A stretch of 64,000 nt of DNA from Hymenoscyphus infarciens (lineage: Eukaryota > Ascomycota > Leotiomycetes > Helotiales > Helotiaceae): the NCBI GenBank assembly GCA_001414345.1, contig LLCB01000014.1, positions 124,001-188,000 on the forward strand, in the 5' to 3' direction. Below, in pieces: positions 45,425 through 55,527 of the stretch. Below the pieces are notes generated by a model. That model made no database searches, was not told the origin of the DNA, and saw nothing but the letters and a program-made list of their open reading frames with translations. Every line of letters starts with the position of its first letter. Position 1 is the stretch's first letter. The position numbers and the translations under genes were made by a program.

Positions 45425-46195
45425 CTAACAAGCCGCAGCCCCACCCGCAGCCCCACCCGCAGCACCCGCCGCTCCGTTATTATTCCTCCTGGCCTTCTCA
45501 ACCAAAGCAGTGATAGTGATCACAGTCACAATCTCAAATGCAATACCCAACTCAAACCTCGGATCGCCGTTATTTCCCAAAAACGCCATCTTGCCCTTCT
45601 TCCTCGATCCAGCATTTGGACCAGTCCATGCGGCAACAGTCTGACCAGTAGAACTTCGAACCAACTTCATTCCATGACTCCTACCATTTAAATTTCGAAC
45701 TTCCCTCCCACGACTACTCTTCCAGTTGAATTTTTCAATGTTGCCGTTGGCGAGTGGAAGAGTGAAACCATAGGTGGATGAGAAAGCGCCTTCTTTTTCT
45801 ACCTTGGTTGAGATCTTTTGCCCCGATGGTAAGAAGAGGTGAATGTCGATGGAACTTGAGAAGGAGTGGAAGATTGCTGTTGCCATGGGTGGTGATGACT
45901 CGACGTTTTGTGAATGTATTACTACATCAGGTTGTGTACTGAAGGCACCATGTGTCGAGATGTAGAATAATGGAGCGGTTTTAGAAGAATCGGCTGATGT
46001 GGCGATGCAAAGGTCGGAAAAGCTTGATGGTGCATGGTATACACCGAAATTTGATGGGAAAATAGTATTTGGGGTGTTGAATGTTTGCAGAGGTTGCTGC
46101 AGTTGAGAAGGAACTGAGGTGGGAATGCTGTTTTGTTTTTCATTTTCCGGCAACGCATCCGAAGTTGGTGGTGTGTAGGGTGGTGGAGCGTCCAT
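45425..46195 (-). CDS. tubby-C/LURP-one-like domain protein, 256 aa
   Basis: Single exon from the ATG at 46195, where the protein begins MDAPPPYTPPTS, to TAG; the frame extends upstream but that part is not needed. Residues 3-10 hold a PPPY motif of the kind bound by WW domains, for example of Rsp5-type ubiquitin ligases. Residues about 60-230 alternate beta-strand-like segments (APLFYISTHGAF, ATAIFHSFSSSIDIHLFLPSG, FELGIAFEIVTVITITALVEKARR), in line with fungal tubby C-terminal-like proteins. The tail is a Gly/Ala-rich repeat ending in Cys. The family call is from pattern memory, and the function of these proteins in fungi is poorly known. Confidence 0.7.
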   Translation of the reverse strand: MDAPPPYTPPTSDALPENEKQNSIPTSVPSQLQQPLQTFNTPNTIFPSNFGVYHAPSSFSDLCIATSADSSKTAPLFYISTHGAFSTQPDVVIHSQNVESSPPMATAIFHSFSSSIDIHLFLPSGQKISTKVEKEGAFSSTYGFTLPLANGNIEKFNWKSSRGREVRNLNGRSHGMKLVRSSTGQTVAAWTGPNAGSRKKGKMAFLGNNGDPRFELGIAFEIVTVITITALVEKARRNNNGAAGAAGGAAGGAAAC

Positions 46196-46782
46196 TTTAT
46201 CGTAGATTTGCCTTGTAAAATTGTATAAAGTGGAATTGAAAGAAGGAGAAGACCAAATAAATATACAGTGATCGCCCCAAGGCGCAGCTTCTGTTAACGC
46301 TGATCTTTCACGTAAATCCACTAGACCGAAAGGGGCTGATGCTAAACAAGCAACTCCCTCAGCCTCAATCCTTTTGTTCCTGGCCAACCAAATTCTGCTG
46401 CCTTTGGCTGTATGATTCCGTGGGTTTGGCCTCCACCATTACTCAGCTGATCATCCTGTTGTAAGAGATTCGGCTGACAACACCCCACCATTTACCCCAC
46501 TAACAGCAACACCAGGAGTTGATATTGTACCTTTAGTATTGAAAGAAAAATAGAACTTCAACTGCGTCATATAATTAGGGCAAACCCCTAGCGTTGTGGT
46601 CAGAACTTTTACGAAGTTCGTCTACCCTGACCCTAAGTGTTGTCAGAGTTTCTTCCGCATCTCTTACGACGAAAAATGTCTCCAGATATTTTGTTAAGTC
46701 TTCATGATGTCCTGTCATCGATTGTTAGAGCTGGTAGCAGTGGTATCATATTCTTGAATAAGATTGTTCCTGTGAGAACGAG
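46196..46782. other. intergenic, no supported gene
   Basis: Between the tubby-like gene and the end of the broken Zn2Cys6 gene; nothing recognised. Confidence 0.5.
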
Positions 46783-48880
46783 TCAGTACATAAAGTTTGG
46801 CTCATCATTAAACGAAGCATACCAGTAATCCCAATCCATGGGGATATCATTCATTTGGAGGTTAGGATCAAAGTTGATCCCCAAGTCGTGTGTATTGAAA
46901 TCTTCCGTATTCATAATCCCATTTTCTGGATGAGACGGGAGTGAGAAGTTTGTGGAAGTATCCAAGGAGTTCCAATTCGATCCCATGGCTCGACTTAGTC
47001 TCTGGGAATGAAGTCTGGAGTCTCATGAAAATTTTGGCGTTTTTCCCAGGCTTTGAGCACCAGGCTTCCAATCGCAGCTCGCAGCTCATTATTCCGATCC
47101 GTCAAGAGTTCCGGATGGTAACGATATACGTCTTGTACTACCTGCCAAGCTTCGGAAGTCTGGGGCCCATCACTCTTGTATTGTAGCTCGGTGATTAGGA
47201 ACACAAAGACATTATATTGAAAATGGCTCTCAATAACCCACCAGAACTTCTTCATGCTCTGCATTGACCGGATAGTGCAGTCATATTTCATGATGATGAG
47301 GCTATTTCGAAAAGCGATATCGTTTTCATGTCGTTGACTTCCTAGTTGGCCTGTCTTCTTATTGCGAACCGACTCCAGTCTCTTATTTGAAATGATTGAC
47401 AAACCAACAGATTCAGTCAAGAGGTGAAGCGGGATAGATTTATCACAGTACATGATGTATTTCTTTCTTAGCAACTCTTCGAGAGCGTTCAGCCATTTCT
47501 CTATGACACCCCTAGTAATGTTGTCTTTATTTCGCCAGTCGTAGGTTTTACCGGCATTCATGAAATAATTGCCGCATTCAAAAGTCATCAGAATAAAAAC
47601 CATTTCCGTTGGACCTTCAATAGACGGCGGCAGCTCTTTCATATCCAGGTACAGGTCGCTATCGTTGAAGTTTCCGGGAAGTTTTGTGTCCCACGACTTT
47701 TCAATCATTGATTGTCCCATGCCAGCTTGGTGTCCACTTCGAGCGTCCAGCATTCTAATTTGCCACCATCATCTTCTTCGCATTTCTGCTTCAAACACCG
47801 AAAGATTGTTGTCTAAGGATGCGCCGTCGCGATGAACGTCCATTCTTTGCCCTAGTCTGACAGCAGTACCACAAAGTAACCAGAATGCATAGGGATCATG
47901 GCTATTCCGAATACCAATCTGTGTTCACCTCTTAGTTAAATGAAAATTGGATCTACTGCGATCAAAGATGGTTACCAAGTATATAACCAAGGCTCGAAGT
48001 GTGACGATGTCGCAAGAATGCAAAATTCCCACCCTCACCAAAGCCTGCTCCGCACCTTGAGTGTACCGGGTTATTAGGGGATTTTTTGATTCCCCAAAGA
48101 TAGTGTTGCACTCATCGTCATCGAGGGACATAATGGCCGCTGTATATATAGCAAACATGAGAGCTTCGAGGTTCTTGGGGATGTTCTCAATATTACCTGA
48201 TGCTTCCAAGATTGCGCCCTGAAGGGTAGGTGTATGTACAATCTTTGACAGAGGATTGACATTGTCGAGAAATAATTGCCAAAGCCGGAATATGTTCACT
48301 GGAGAGGGGTGCGAAGGCCGTGGCGGGTTCGATACTGACGAGAATAGAATACCACTTCCATCTGGGGCACACTCGGAGTCATTTTCTTCAGAAGAAACAT
48401 CTCTTTTTGGCTCAGAAAGCTAGTTCCAGTTAGTCGATACTAAAATACCATTCAGGGCTCTCATACCTCATCTAATAGTTCGGTCCATAAATTGCTATTT
48501 GAGTCAGAGAATAGTTTTTCACAAGTGTCTTTGTGAGGTACATACTTGTCGATAAATCTAGATTTTCCATCCGTCGAAATCAGTGTACCACTTGGTTCAG
48601 GCTTTAGAACTTCGTGTAAAGCATCGTGATCATCCACGTTCAATCCATGGATTTTGAGGAGGGCTTCGCATTTTCTTAGCCGCGCATTCACGTCAATGTC
48701 TGTCCTCTGTTTTCGACGTGGTGCTGCTGGCTGAAAAGGGACGCAATTTGCCCCCGCTTTCTTGCAATTGGTGCATGGAATTTGACGGTCGCACTTGATC
48801 TTTTTCTGTGTGCAAAGTGTGCAGCTGTATTTGAGTGTTTTGGAAACCCCGCTTGGTGTTGTTGATGTTATAGATTCCAT
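46783..48880 (-). pseudogene. disabled Zn2Cys6 transcription factor, paralogue of 5162-7521
   Basis: Exon 1 (48880-48467) starts at ATG 48880 and holds the zinc cluster Cys20-x2-Cys23-x6-Cys30-x5-Cys36-x2-Cys39-x6-Cys46 and a PRRKQR linker. Exon 2 (48419-47976) and exon 3 (from 47918) follow introns of 47 and 57 bp. The second intron interrupts the protein at the same place and phase as in the paralogue (IYL versus LYL). Exon 3 gives LCGTAVRLGQRMDVHRDG and then EMRRR, TGA (47771-47769), WWQI. The paralogue has RRRTWWQI there, so the stop cuts the regulator at about 335 residues inside its middle homology domain. A second break, TAA at 46997, precedes a C-terminal piece in another frame (DWDYWYASF, compare DWTYW in the paralogue) that ends at 46783. 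The N-terminal fragment could still bind DNA if expressed. Confidence 0.82.
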
Positions 48881-49554
48881 TGCAAACTTTGGATAGATGG
48901 CAGGTGTGTTTTCAGTACCTTGGTGCTGTGGGGAATCCCCCAACAATTTGCGGCACAGCACGATGTCACACCACGTGCTGTAAGCACTATGAAAGCAACC
49001 CCATCCGGAACCCCTTGAATTTTAAAAAGACTTGAGAGAAAACTGTATAAAACGATGGGTGTTGAATTCTACAGTTGCCTTTTTTCACCCTCTTCTGCCT
49101 AAACTTAGCACAACCTTTGCGGCCGATCCTGCGAAGGGATTTGGTTCCAATCCAAATAATTCCATATTGAAGTAAGGGTTTATGTTTTTGGAAACTGATA
49201 TTGGCAAACATCTGTCTTACAAAACTCAAGTACTACCTACCAAGTTGTGGTTTGTCACTCAATTAGCCCCCTGTAATTCACAGTCAAAGGAAATCCTTTC
49301 GGTCTTAGAAAGAGGCTACAAATCAGACTACTAAACCATGACAATGCATATGGTATCTGATTGCACGACGGACGGCTCCGTAGCATTCAATATACCTTTT
49401 GAAATAACTTGGAGAAATGCTGAAGATTCTGTGAACTGGATGTTTTTAATAAAGCCTGCAACCGGGGACTTCGTTTTCTCCCTTGTTCGGCTCGATTGCT
49501 ATTTAACAAAATTGGCCCGAGTTGACAAATCAATATTTCATTGTACATATGACA
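48881..49554. other. intergenic, no supported gene
   Basis: Promoter side of the broken Zn2Cys6 gene and 3' flank of the E2-like gene. Short frames only. Confidence 0.5.
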
Positions 49555-51336
49555 CTATTCCTGGAGAATTTGAAAAGTATCTAATCCCATTCTCAGACGC
49601 TCAAGCAAATCTGTCGCCGCATGCTCACCACGTCGATTTCCTATGTTGTAACGAGCAGAGTCAGCACGACGACATCTTTGAGCCTGGAAGTTTCCCCGAA
49701 AGACACGAATTCCATCATTGCCATCACAACACCATTCTCTGACCATATTTGCAATTTGCTGCCGATGCATTCGCCAATGTAGATCCAGAACATGTGCCCC
49801 CGCCCCTTGGGCCCGATTCTCAAGGTAAGGAAGCATGGCGGTCTTGACCGTCCAGATTTGCATTATTCTCTTGTGGTAGAATGCTGTGATTAGATCTGAC
49901 TTGACATCTTCTTCGCTTCGAGGTTCTGGAGTCCGCTTGAAAACAGGGAATATACTTGATTGAACGAATTTGATGGTATCCGAAACGGTTTTCCCAGCTC
50001 CCCACCATCCTACAAGGGAAAAATTGTACTGGTTATCGACAGGTGCTTCCATATCATCCGCCATCACTGTTCAGCCAATGTTAGCCAGCACGTTACAGAA
50101 GATATTAAAACAACGTACTTCTCATGACAGCTCTATCGAAATTATCTGCTACGCTGCATCCGAGTCGAACAGCCGGTGGTGAGTTGGGGTGGTCTGCTGG
50201 AAAATGTATCTCGACACTAGAAATGAATGTCAGCATTTAATTATGTTTATACTGCAATTCAAAACTTACCAAAAGGCGCCCCCCTCCCAAGCAGTTCCTT
50301 TCGGTCCAATGAAGTATGCCACAATGCAATTACACGACATTTGTTGTATCTGGAGATAAACACCGTCTGGCAAATTTTCCACAGCGCTGACAACCTCGGT
50401 GGCAAGCGGGTACATATCATTTGGAGGCTGGGTTTGGTGGATGTGACCGCAAATGTTCTGAACCCCCACTCGGTGAATTGCGAATGTCACAGGCACAGGC
50501 AGAGCCCCAGAAGCACGATGCCACAATGCACCCAATCCGCCGTCCCATGCATTTCTCATTGTCTGGTGTATTTCTCCTATGGCTTCGTTGCCAGGAATGA
50601 CCATTTGCAAGACAGCAGCTCGCTGGAGTTGGTTGCCAAAGGAAAAAAGTACCGACGTATTGAGAGCTGATATGGGGTTGGCAGGAACAGTTCCAAGAGA
50701 GCGATGGAGCAGAAATGCTTCTAGCAGTGGATTACTTGCACAGAATTGCAGGAATCTGCCGATCTCATCGTGTAATTCTACGCTTGTTTCTGCCCCCGCA
50801 AAAGCCTCTATGTTTAAAACCGTGGAAATCCAGTCTGCTAAAGAGCTAGCCATGAGTATAGGAGATATATCTCGTGCGCCCGAGTGCCCGTGAAGTATCG
50901 AAAAGGAAAGGGTGTCGTTTAACAGGCCCAATACCTTCGCCAAAGCTCTCTCCTGTCCGGAAGTTGCGTTATCGAGAATGGCAATTAGGTAGTATACTGC
51001 CAGAACACAAGCTTGTGATTGGCATCCATCGTGTAAATTTGTCGAAGGGTCTCCACCACAAACCGCGCAAAACTCTTTGGTGCAGCGGTAGCACAGTAAA
51101 CTAACATAACACCGATCTTGTGAGGAACACTGCAAACGCTGCAAGAGTTTGTCGTCGCCCAGAGGAGTTTTCAGATTTGGTAGCGATGATACGACTCGAC
51201 AAAATGGACAGTCTGCCGGTGTAAGTTGTTGGGCCCCACGCTCAAGAGCGGTTCTGTCTGCGGCATTGACTCCTGGTCGATGTGGGGGGAGGCTGCTAGC
51301 GGAATATACCGCGCTGGTGGGGATACACAGCGGCAT
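49555..51336 (-). CDS. RBR-like zinc-binding and E2-like (UBC) fold protein, 558 aa
   Basis: Exons 51336-50270, 50216-50119 and 50066-49555 join in frame; introns are 53 bp (GTAAGT...CTAG) and 52 bp (GTACGT, branch GCTAAC, ACAG). ATG 51336 is the first in the open frame. Residues 43-110 carry CPFC, later Cys70 and Cys76, then LLCYRCTKEFCAVCGGD, His102, Cys105 and Cys110, the Cys-x2-Cys-x4-Cys-x2-Cys...His...Cys spacing of an IBR/Rcat-like module. A helical middle follows. Residues about 318-440 read like a ubiquitin-conjugating fold: YLQIQQMSCNCIVAYF, IGPKGTAWEGGAF, VEIHFPADHPNSPPAVRL and SDTIKFVQSSI. The segment normally VCLSLL reads YNFSLV, so the catalytic Cys is replaced by Asn and no HPN motif is evident. 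Probably a pseudo-E2 or scaffold in ubiquitin signalling; role inferred. Confidence 0.75.
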
Positions 51337-53100
51337 GCTGATATTTATCGAGTTCTTGTTGATTCGTACTGGTGGTGTCGTATCCAAAGCCCGTGGTGGG
51401 TGTTGCGAAGCAAAGAAAATACGGAGGCGGCAGAAAAATGCTGCAGAGACGGAGCCGACCGGTCAACCGAAGCGAGTAATTTGATACAGCATTTTCGCAA
51501 CAGGGCTAGCAAAGAGAGCTATCCATGATGCTTAAATTGAAATCTAGTCCGGCAAGAACCAGACTTTTCAGTTGCTCTTTCTTTCGTCTTCAAAGGACAT
51601 GCCCAGGTTTTCAATGAAGGGGCCTGCGGTGTTATCATGCATACACCACTGTTTTTGAACAAAAAACATGTTTCTTCGTGGAATTGTGGCACGATTTCAT
51701 GGTGCTCAAACCCCCCTCTCAGGATGATACGCTTGCTAAGATCAAGTTTGAGAACCTTCGGCTTGGAGATCGCCGAGCGCAATCATCTACAAATCCTTCT
51801 GTCCTCGAATCCTAGAGCCTTTAGACTGCATAAGATGACCAGTTAGCATTCCGACTCTTTATTCTGGGGAATAACCCGTTTTCCAAGAGAAAATTTCAAG
51901 AAATATAAAAGATATAGAGTATATGTGATCTTAACGAGCCTTGGTGTAAGATTCAGAGGAGTTTATTATTCTCAAGCAGTGCTTTGTAGCAGCAGCCGGA
52001 TTGTGCCTCAACGTCTGGGACCTCTAATTGCTTGATAACGTTTCGGGGTAACATTTGGTGCTGTAGGGAATATATAAGAATGCTTTTAAAATGACAAACG
52101 GCTATGATGAACTTCGACACAATATTGCAACGCCTTGCTTGAAAGAAACAGACCTGAGACTAAAAAAGATCAAAATCGCAAACCAAAAATTGATGTGGAT
52201 AGTTCTGATACACTTTCAGAAACAGAGGAGTAGGAAAAGAGAGAATATATGGTGGCATCAACTTCCTTGGACTATTCGAGCTCTCTTCAGTGATACACTG
52301 TATCCCAAATGGGCCAAAAACATAGACTTAACGATAAAAATAAGACCGCACCACCCGTCTAGATGCGATGAAAAGGTTGAATTCAAATAGGAAAGAAAAT
52401 CAGTCTTTCTCATATACTGAAGATTCTAAATAACGTTTTGACGCATGAAAGATGAGATTTGTACTTTCACATTCCAGTTCACGAAGAAAGAGATGTAGAT
52501 TGTTCATGTAAAATCAAAAATCATCCCTCAAGTTTCTCAGTCAACGTACTAACCTATGGATCAGAAAGTTTCAGATCCATAAGAAAGACGTACAAATCTG
52601 AGATATTGGTGAAATCTGAAAGGAGAAGGATATACCTTCCAGCATATCCTTCACAATGAGATAAAATAATGACTTAGAACAAGGTGCAAAATTTAAAGAG
52701 GACGGGCAATATGTGAAGACTACAACTTACCAGCAGAGCCTCCACCCCCCTACCAACCACCCTTTCGTCGCGATCTCCTCTCATCTCCTCTAGCCCTCTC
52801 CACCTCTGAGATGAAGCACTATCCGCCCCTCATGGCTCATGGGATACAAGGCGCATGTGCGACATTGTCTATTGCAGGATCCAAGGCAGCGAGCGCACTG
52901 CAGTTGTAAGTTTTAAGTTTGGAATTGAGAATTAGTGGGGTGGGGCCGGATTCTCTTTTGACCGATTGGTGCAAAATTCCCCTGCGAAGCAGAAAAGGCA
53001 TAGATCCGAAGTAAACCCGTAACTTATATCTGAGAGCTGCTATGTCAATGGTTCTTGAATAACTTAGGTAAGCAATAGACAACCCACTTAAGCACCAGAA
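51337..53100. other. no supported gene
   Basis: 5' flank of the E2-like gene, then AT-rich DNA. The plus frame 52091-52390 starts with ATG and encodes 99 basic residues (MTNGYDELRHNI...) without recognisable family; 52459-52659 likewise. Neither is supported beyond being open. Confidence 0.4.
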
Positions 53101-53527
53101 TCTAGCTATCTAAACATAATCTAACAGATTTTGTTTCTTAGTTAGTGAGATTTTTCTTTCCATTTCTATATATATCTTAAACTATATTCAGATAATTAAA
53201 TAAATATATACCGAGCCACGTTTAAAAGGTCCCGGTATCTTTATTAGATAGTTTGATATTATCTCATAGCTAGCTAAATAGGCTCTTAGATAATTGCCTT
53301 GTTTTAGTAGTATATATCTTTTTAAAGTATATTCGACTATATTTTAGAATATGCCACACTTTTTAGATATACGGGCTAAACGATTTGGCATATCTAAAAG
53401 TGTTGAATATATTAAGTTATCCGCTCTTATTTTGTCACCTTTTTGGTGGTGTATATTCTAAATAATCCTATTAATATGCCACCAAACAGGCTCTTATCTA
53501 CTCTTGCTTCATTTCAAGACCTTCTCA
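53101..53527. other. AT-rich DNA, no gene
   Basis: AT-rich stretch with ATATC/TTAAA words and a short inverted echo of GATATA. Looks like repeat debris at the 3' side of the HET fragment. Confidence 0.4.
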
Positions 53528-54298
53528 CTAGGCCAGATTTATGTCTACACACTCAAAAACATGCCTATACCGTTCAAAATCCGCAGCATTTCCTTCCTGC
53601 CCCAAATAACCAATTCTTTGATAATATTCCTGACGCTTTCGGAAGACCAAGAAAAAGATCGTGCAAATACCGCTTTCTCTACCTTTATCATCTTTCCCAG
53701 GAACTTCTCCTAGAGCCACCAAAAGAACATAATAAACACACCGCGTAAACTCGTAGCAGTCAGCTACATCCGCCCTTATCTTTGTATTGGATTTGTTATC
53801 ATATGCGTTGATCAAGAGCCTCCAGGACCCATGAAAGCTCCATGCGATGGAATTGCCGTTTTTGCCAGTAGTATCTGGTAAACGAACAGTCGCTATCCAG
53901 CCCGACACATGCATGCAACCGCTCCGATAATCCTTGAAATTACATGTGTCTTGGCTTTCGCCATTGACTCCGTTAATTAGCAGCCAGGACGAGCAAAGCT
54001 CTTGGGCGGCGAAATTTTCTGCGACGAGATTCATGCAAAGCCTCCCTCGTATCGATGCCCACGACCACGATGGAAAATACTTTGTTCGCCTCTCGGCCAC
54101 GAAATTTGAACCGTGAATCCCTTTGCCAGAATTGTAGTTGCGCCATAAGAGCTCCCTTGGAAGGTCCTCTTTCCATAAGCCTGACACGAAGGTTTTGGAG
54201 GAGGATATAGCAAGCATTGAGGCCAGTCCAAAAATCGCATTCAACGCATCAGTGTCGTAAGTGAGACTTGATTCATTGTAGGCTTCAGTGTGGTCGAT
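53528..54298 (-). pseudogene. HET-domain protein, C-terminal fragment
   Basis: The minus frame reads from the AT-rich border at about 54298 through EAYNESSLTYDTDALNAIFGLA, then GLWKEDLPRELLWR and YFPSWSWASIRG, to a normal end (FERYRHVFECVDINLA). These are the landmarks that follow the HET box in fungal heterokaryon-incompatibility-type proteins: the DALNA-x-GL helix, the GLW-x-xDLP-x-xLLW motif and PSWSWAS. The HET box itself and any ATG are missing: going upstream, the sequence turns into AT-rich repeat within 20 codons. So about half of the gene was lost, probably when the neighbouring repeat arrived or through RIP spread. The remaining part has no stop. Confidence 0.78.
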
Positions 54299-54696
54299 AG
54301 TATTATCGTGATAAAATACTACAGTATTTTAGATTAATATATTATTATAATATCCTAGTAGTACGTATCTAAATACGCTATAATACTATCGTAATATCGT
54401 AATATTATACAGTATATCTTTTAATAACTCGTAAACGCTAAAACCCACTTTTTCTCAAAATAAGACTATTCACACTTTTTTATATACTCTTCTATTACTT
54501 TAAAACTATATAATAATATTAATAAATATTAATAAAATAATTAATAAGAGTTGTTTATTATATACTAAATAGCCTAAACTAAGCGTATTAAGCGATTTTA
54601 TAAGAAGCTAGTAGTTTAATTAAGTATATAGCTAAAAGTTGCTTTTTAGTATATAAATCGATAAATATTTAGAGTATATATTATATATATACTTAC
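54299..54696. other. AT-rich RIP-like DNA, no gene
   Basis: Dense TAATA/TATTA words, stops in all frames. Start of the 9.7-kb AT-rich block. Confidence 0.6.
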
Positions 54697-55252
54697 GACA
54701 TCTCGTACGTACTAAAAGTCGGAAAAGACTAAATCGAAAATTATAAATCGTAATTTATAAAGTATTACTTTTTATAAGTATAAAATATAATATTTTTAAA
54801 TTTTAACTTCTCTCTCTCTTCTTCTCCTCTCTCCTCTCTCTCTCCTTCTCTCCTCGTCTCTCTATTTTAAGACTAGATAGTCTTAACTATAGTAACTAAT
54901 TAGAGAATAGAGAGAGAGGACGAGTATTACATATATAGTAACATCGCCTTCTTACTATTACCTCCTTACTCTCTATTACCTAACTCCTATATTATATTCT
55001 TCTTATAATTTTTAGATAAATAAGAGAGAAAGAGAGGAAGAGAGAAGAGAGAAGAGAGGAAGAGAGAAGAGAGTAGAGGGAATGTTTACTTTAAACTCCT
55101 CTTATCTATACTAGGAAAAACCTTCCCCTAGAATGTTTACTACCTCCTACTCTCTCCTTTACTTACTCTCTTACCTTACTCTTATTCTTCTCCTACTCTC
55201 TTCTATACTCTCTTAGTATAAGTAATATATACCTAGGTAGAAGAATAGAATA

Positions 55253-55420
55253 GAAGAGTAAGAGAGTAAGAGAGTAAGAGAGTAAGAGAGCAAGAGAGTA
55301 AGAGAGTAAGAGAGTAAGAGAGTAAGAGAGTAAAAGAGTAAGAGAGTAAGAGAGTAAGAGAATAAGAGAGTAAAAGAATAAGAGAGCAAGAGTATAAGAG
55401 AGCAAGAGTAAGAGAATAGG
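55253..55420 (+). repeat. 10-bp tandem array AGAGAGTAAG, about 16 copies
   Basis: Near-perfect head-to-tail units with a few substitutions. On the minus strand it gives an artificial Leu/Ser/Tyr-rich frame (55193-55405) that is not a gene. Confidence 0.9.
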
Positions 55421-55460
55421 ATAATATGATTTAAGATTTACTCTATCTATTAACTTTTGT

Positions 55461-55487
55461 AATTTACGATTTACGATTTACGATTTA
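55461..55487 (+). repeat. 7-bp tandem repeat ATTTACG
   Basis: Three full units and a partial one next to the right arm of the inverted-repeat element. Confidence 0.75.
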
Positions 55488-55527
55488 GTCGTCGTTTCCG
55501 ACTTTTAGTATATACGAGACGCTCTAA

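Larger units (their letters stand above)
54697..55527. mobile_element. inverted-repeat element filled with microsatellites
   Basis: The left end (54697-54770; TACTAAAAGTCGGAAAAGAC, CTAAATCG) matches the reverse complement of about 55460-55527 (TACTAAAAGTCGGAAACGAC, CTAAATCG). Between the arms are CT-rich (54812-54865) and GA-rich (55020-55080) tracts and a 10-bp tandem array. No coding. Family unknown. Confidence 0.55.

Noticed and set aside
46995..47753. Taking this frame as a separate 252-residue gene
   Set aside because: It is exon 3 of the broken Zn2Cys6 gene downstream of the TGA; its ATG is the internal Met after WWQIR.
49338..49742. 134-residue plus frame starting with ATG
   Set aside because: Its 3' part is antisense to the spliced E2-like gene, and it has no motif.
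55193..55405. Leu/Ser/Tyr-rich 70-residue frame on minus
   Set aside because: Pure translation of the 10-bp AGAGAGTAAG tandem array.
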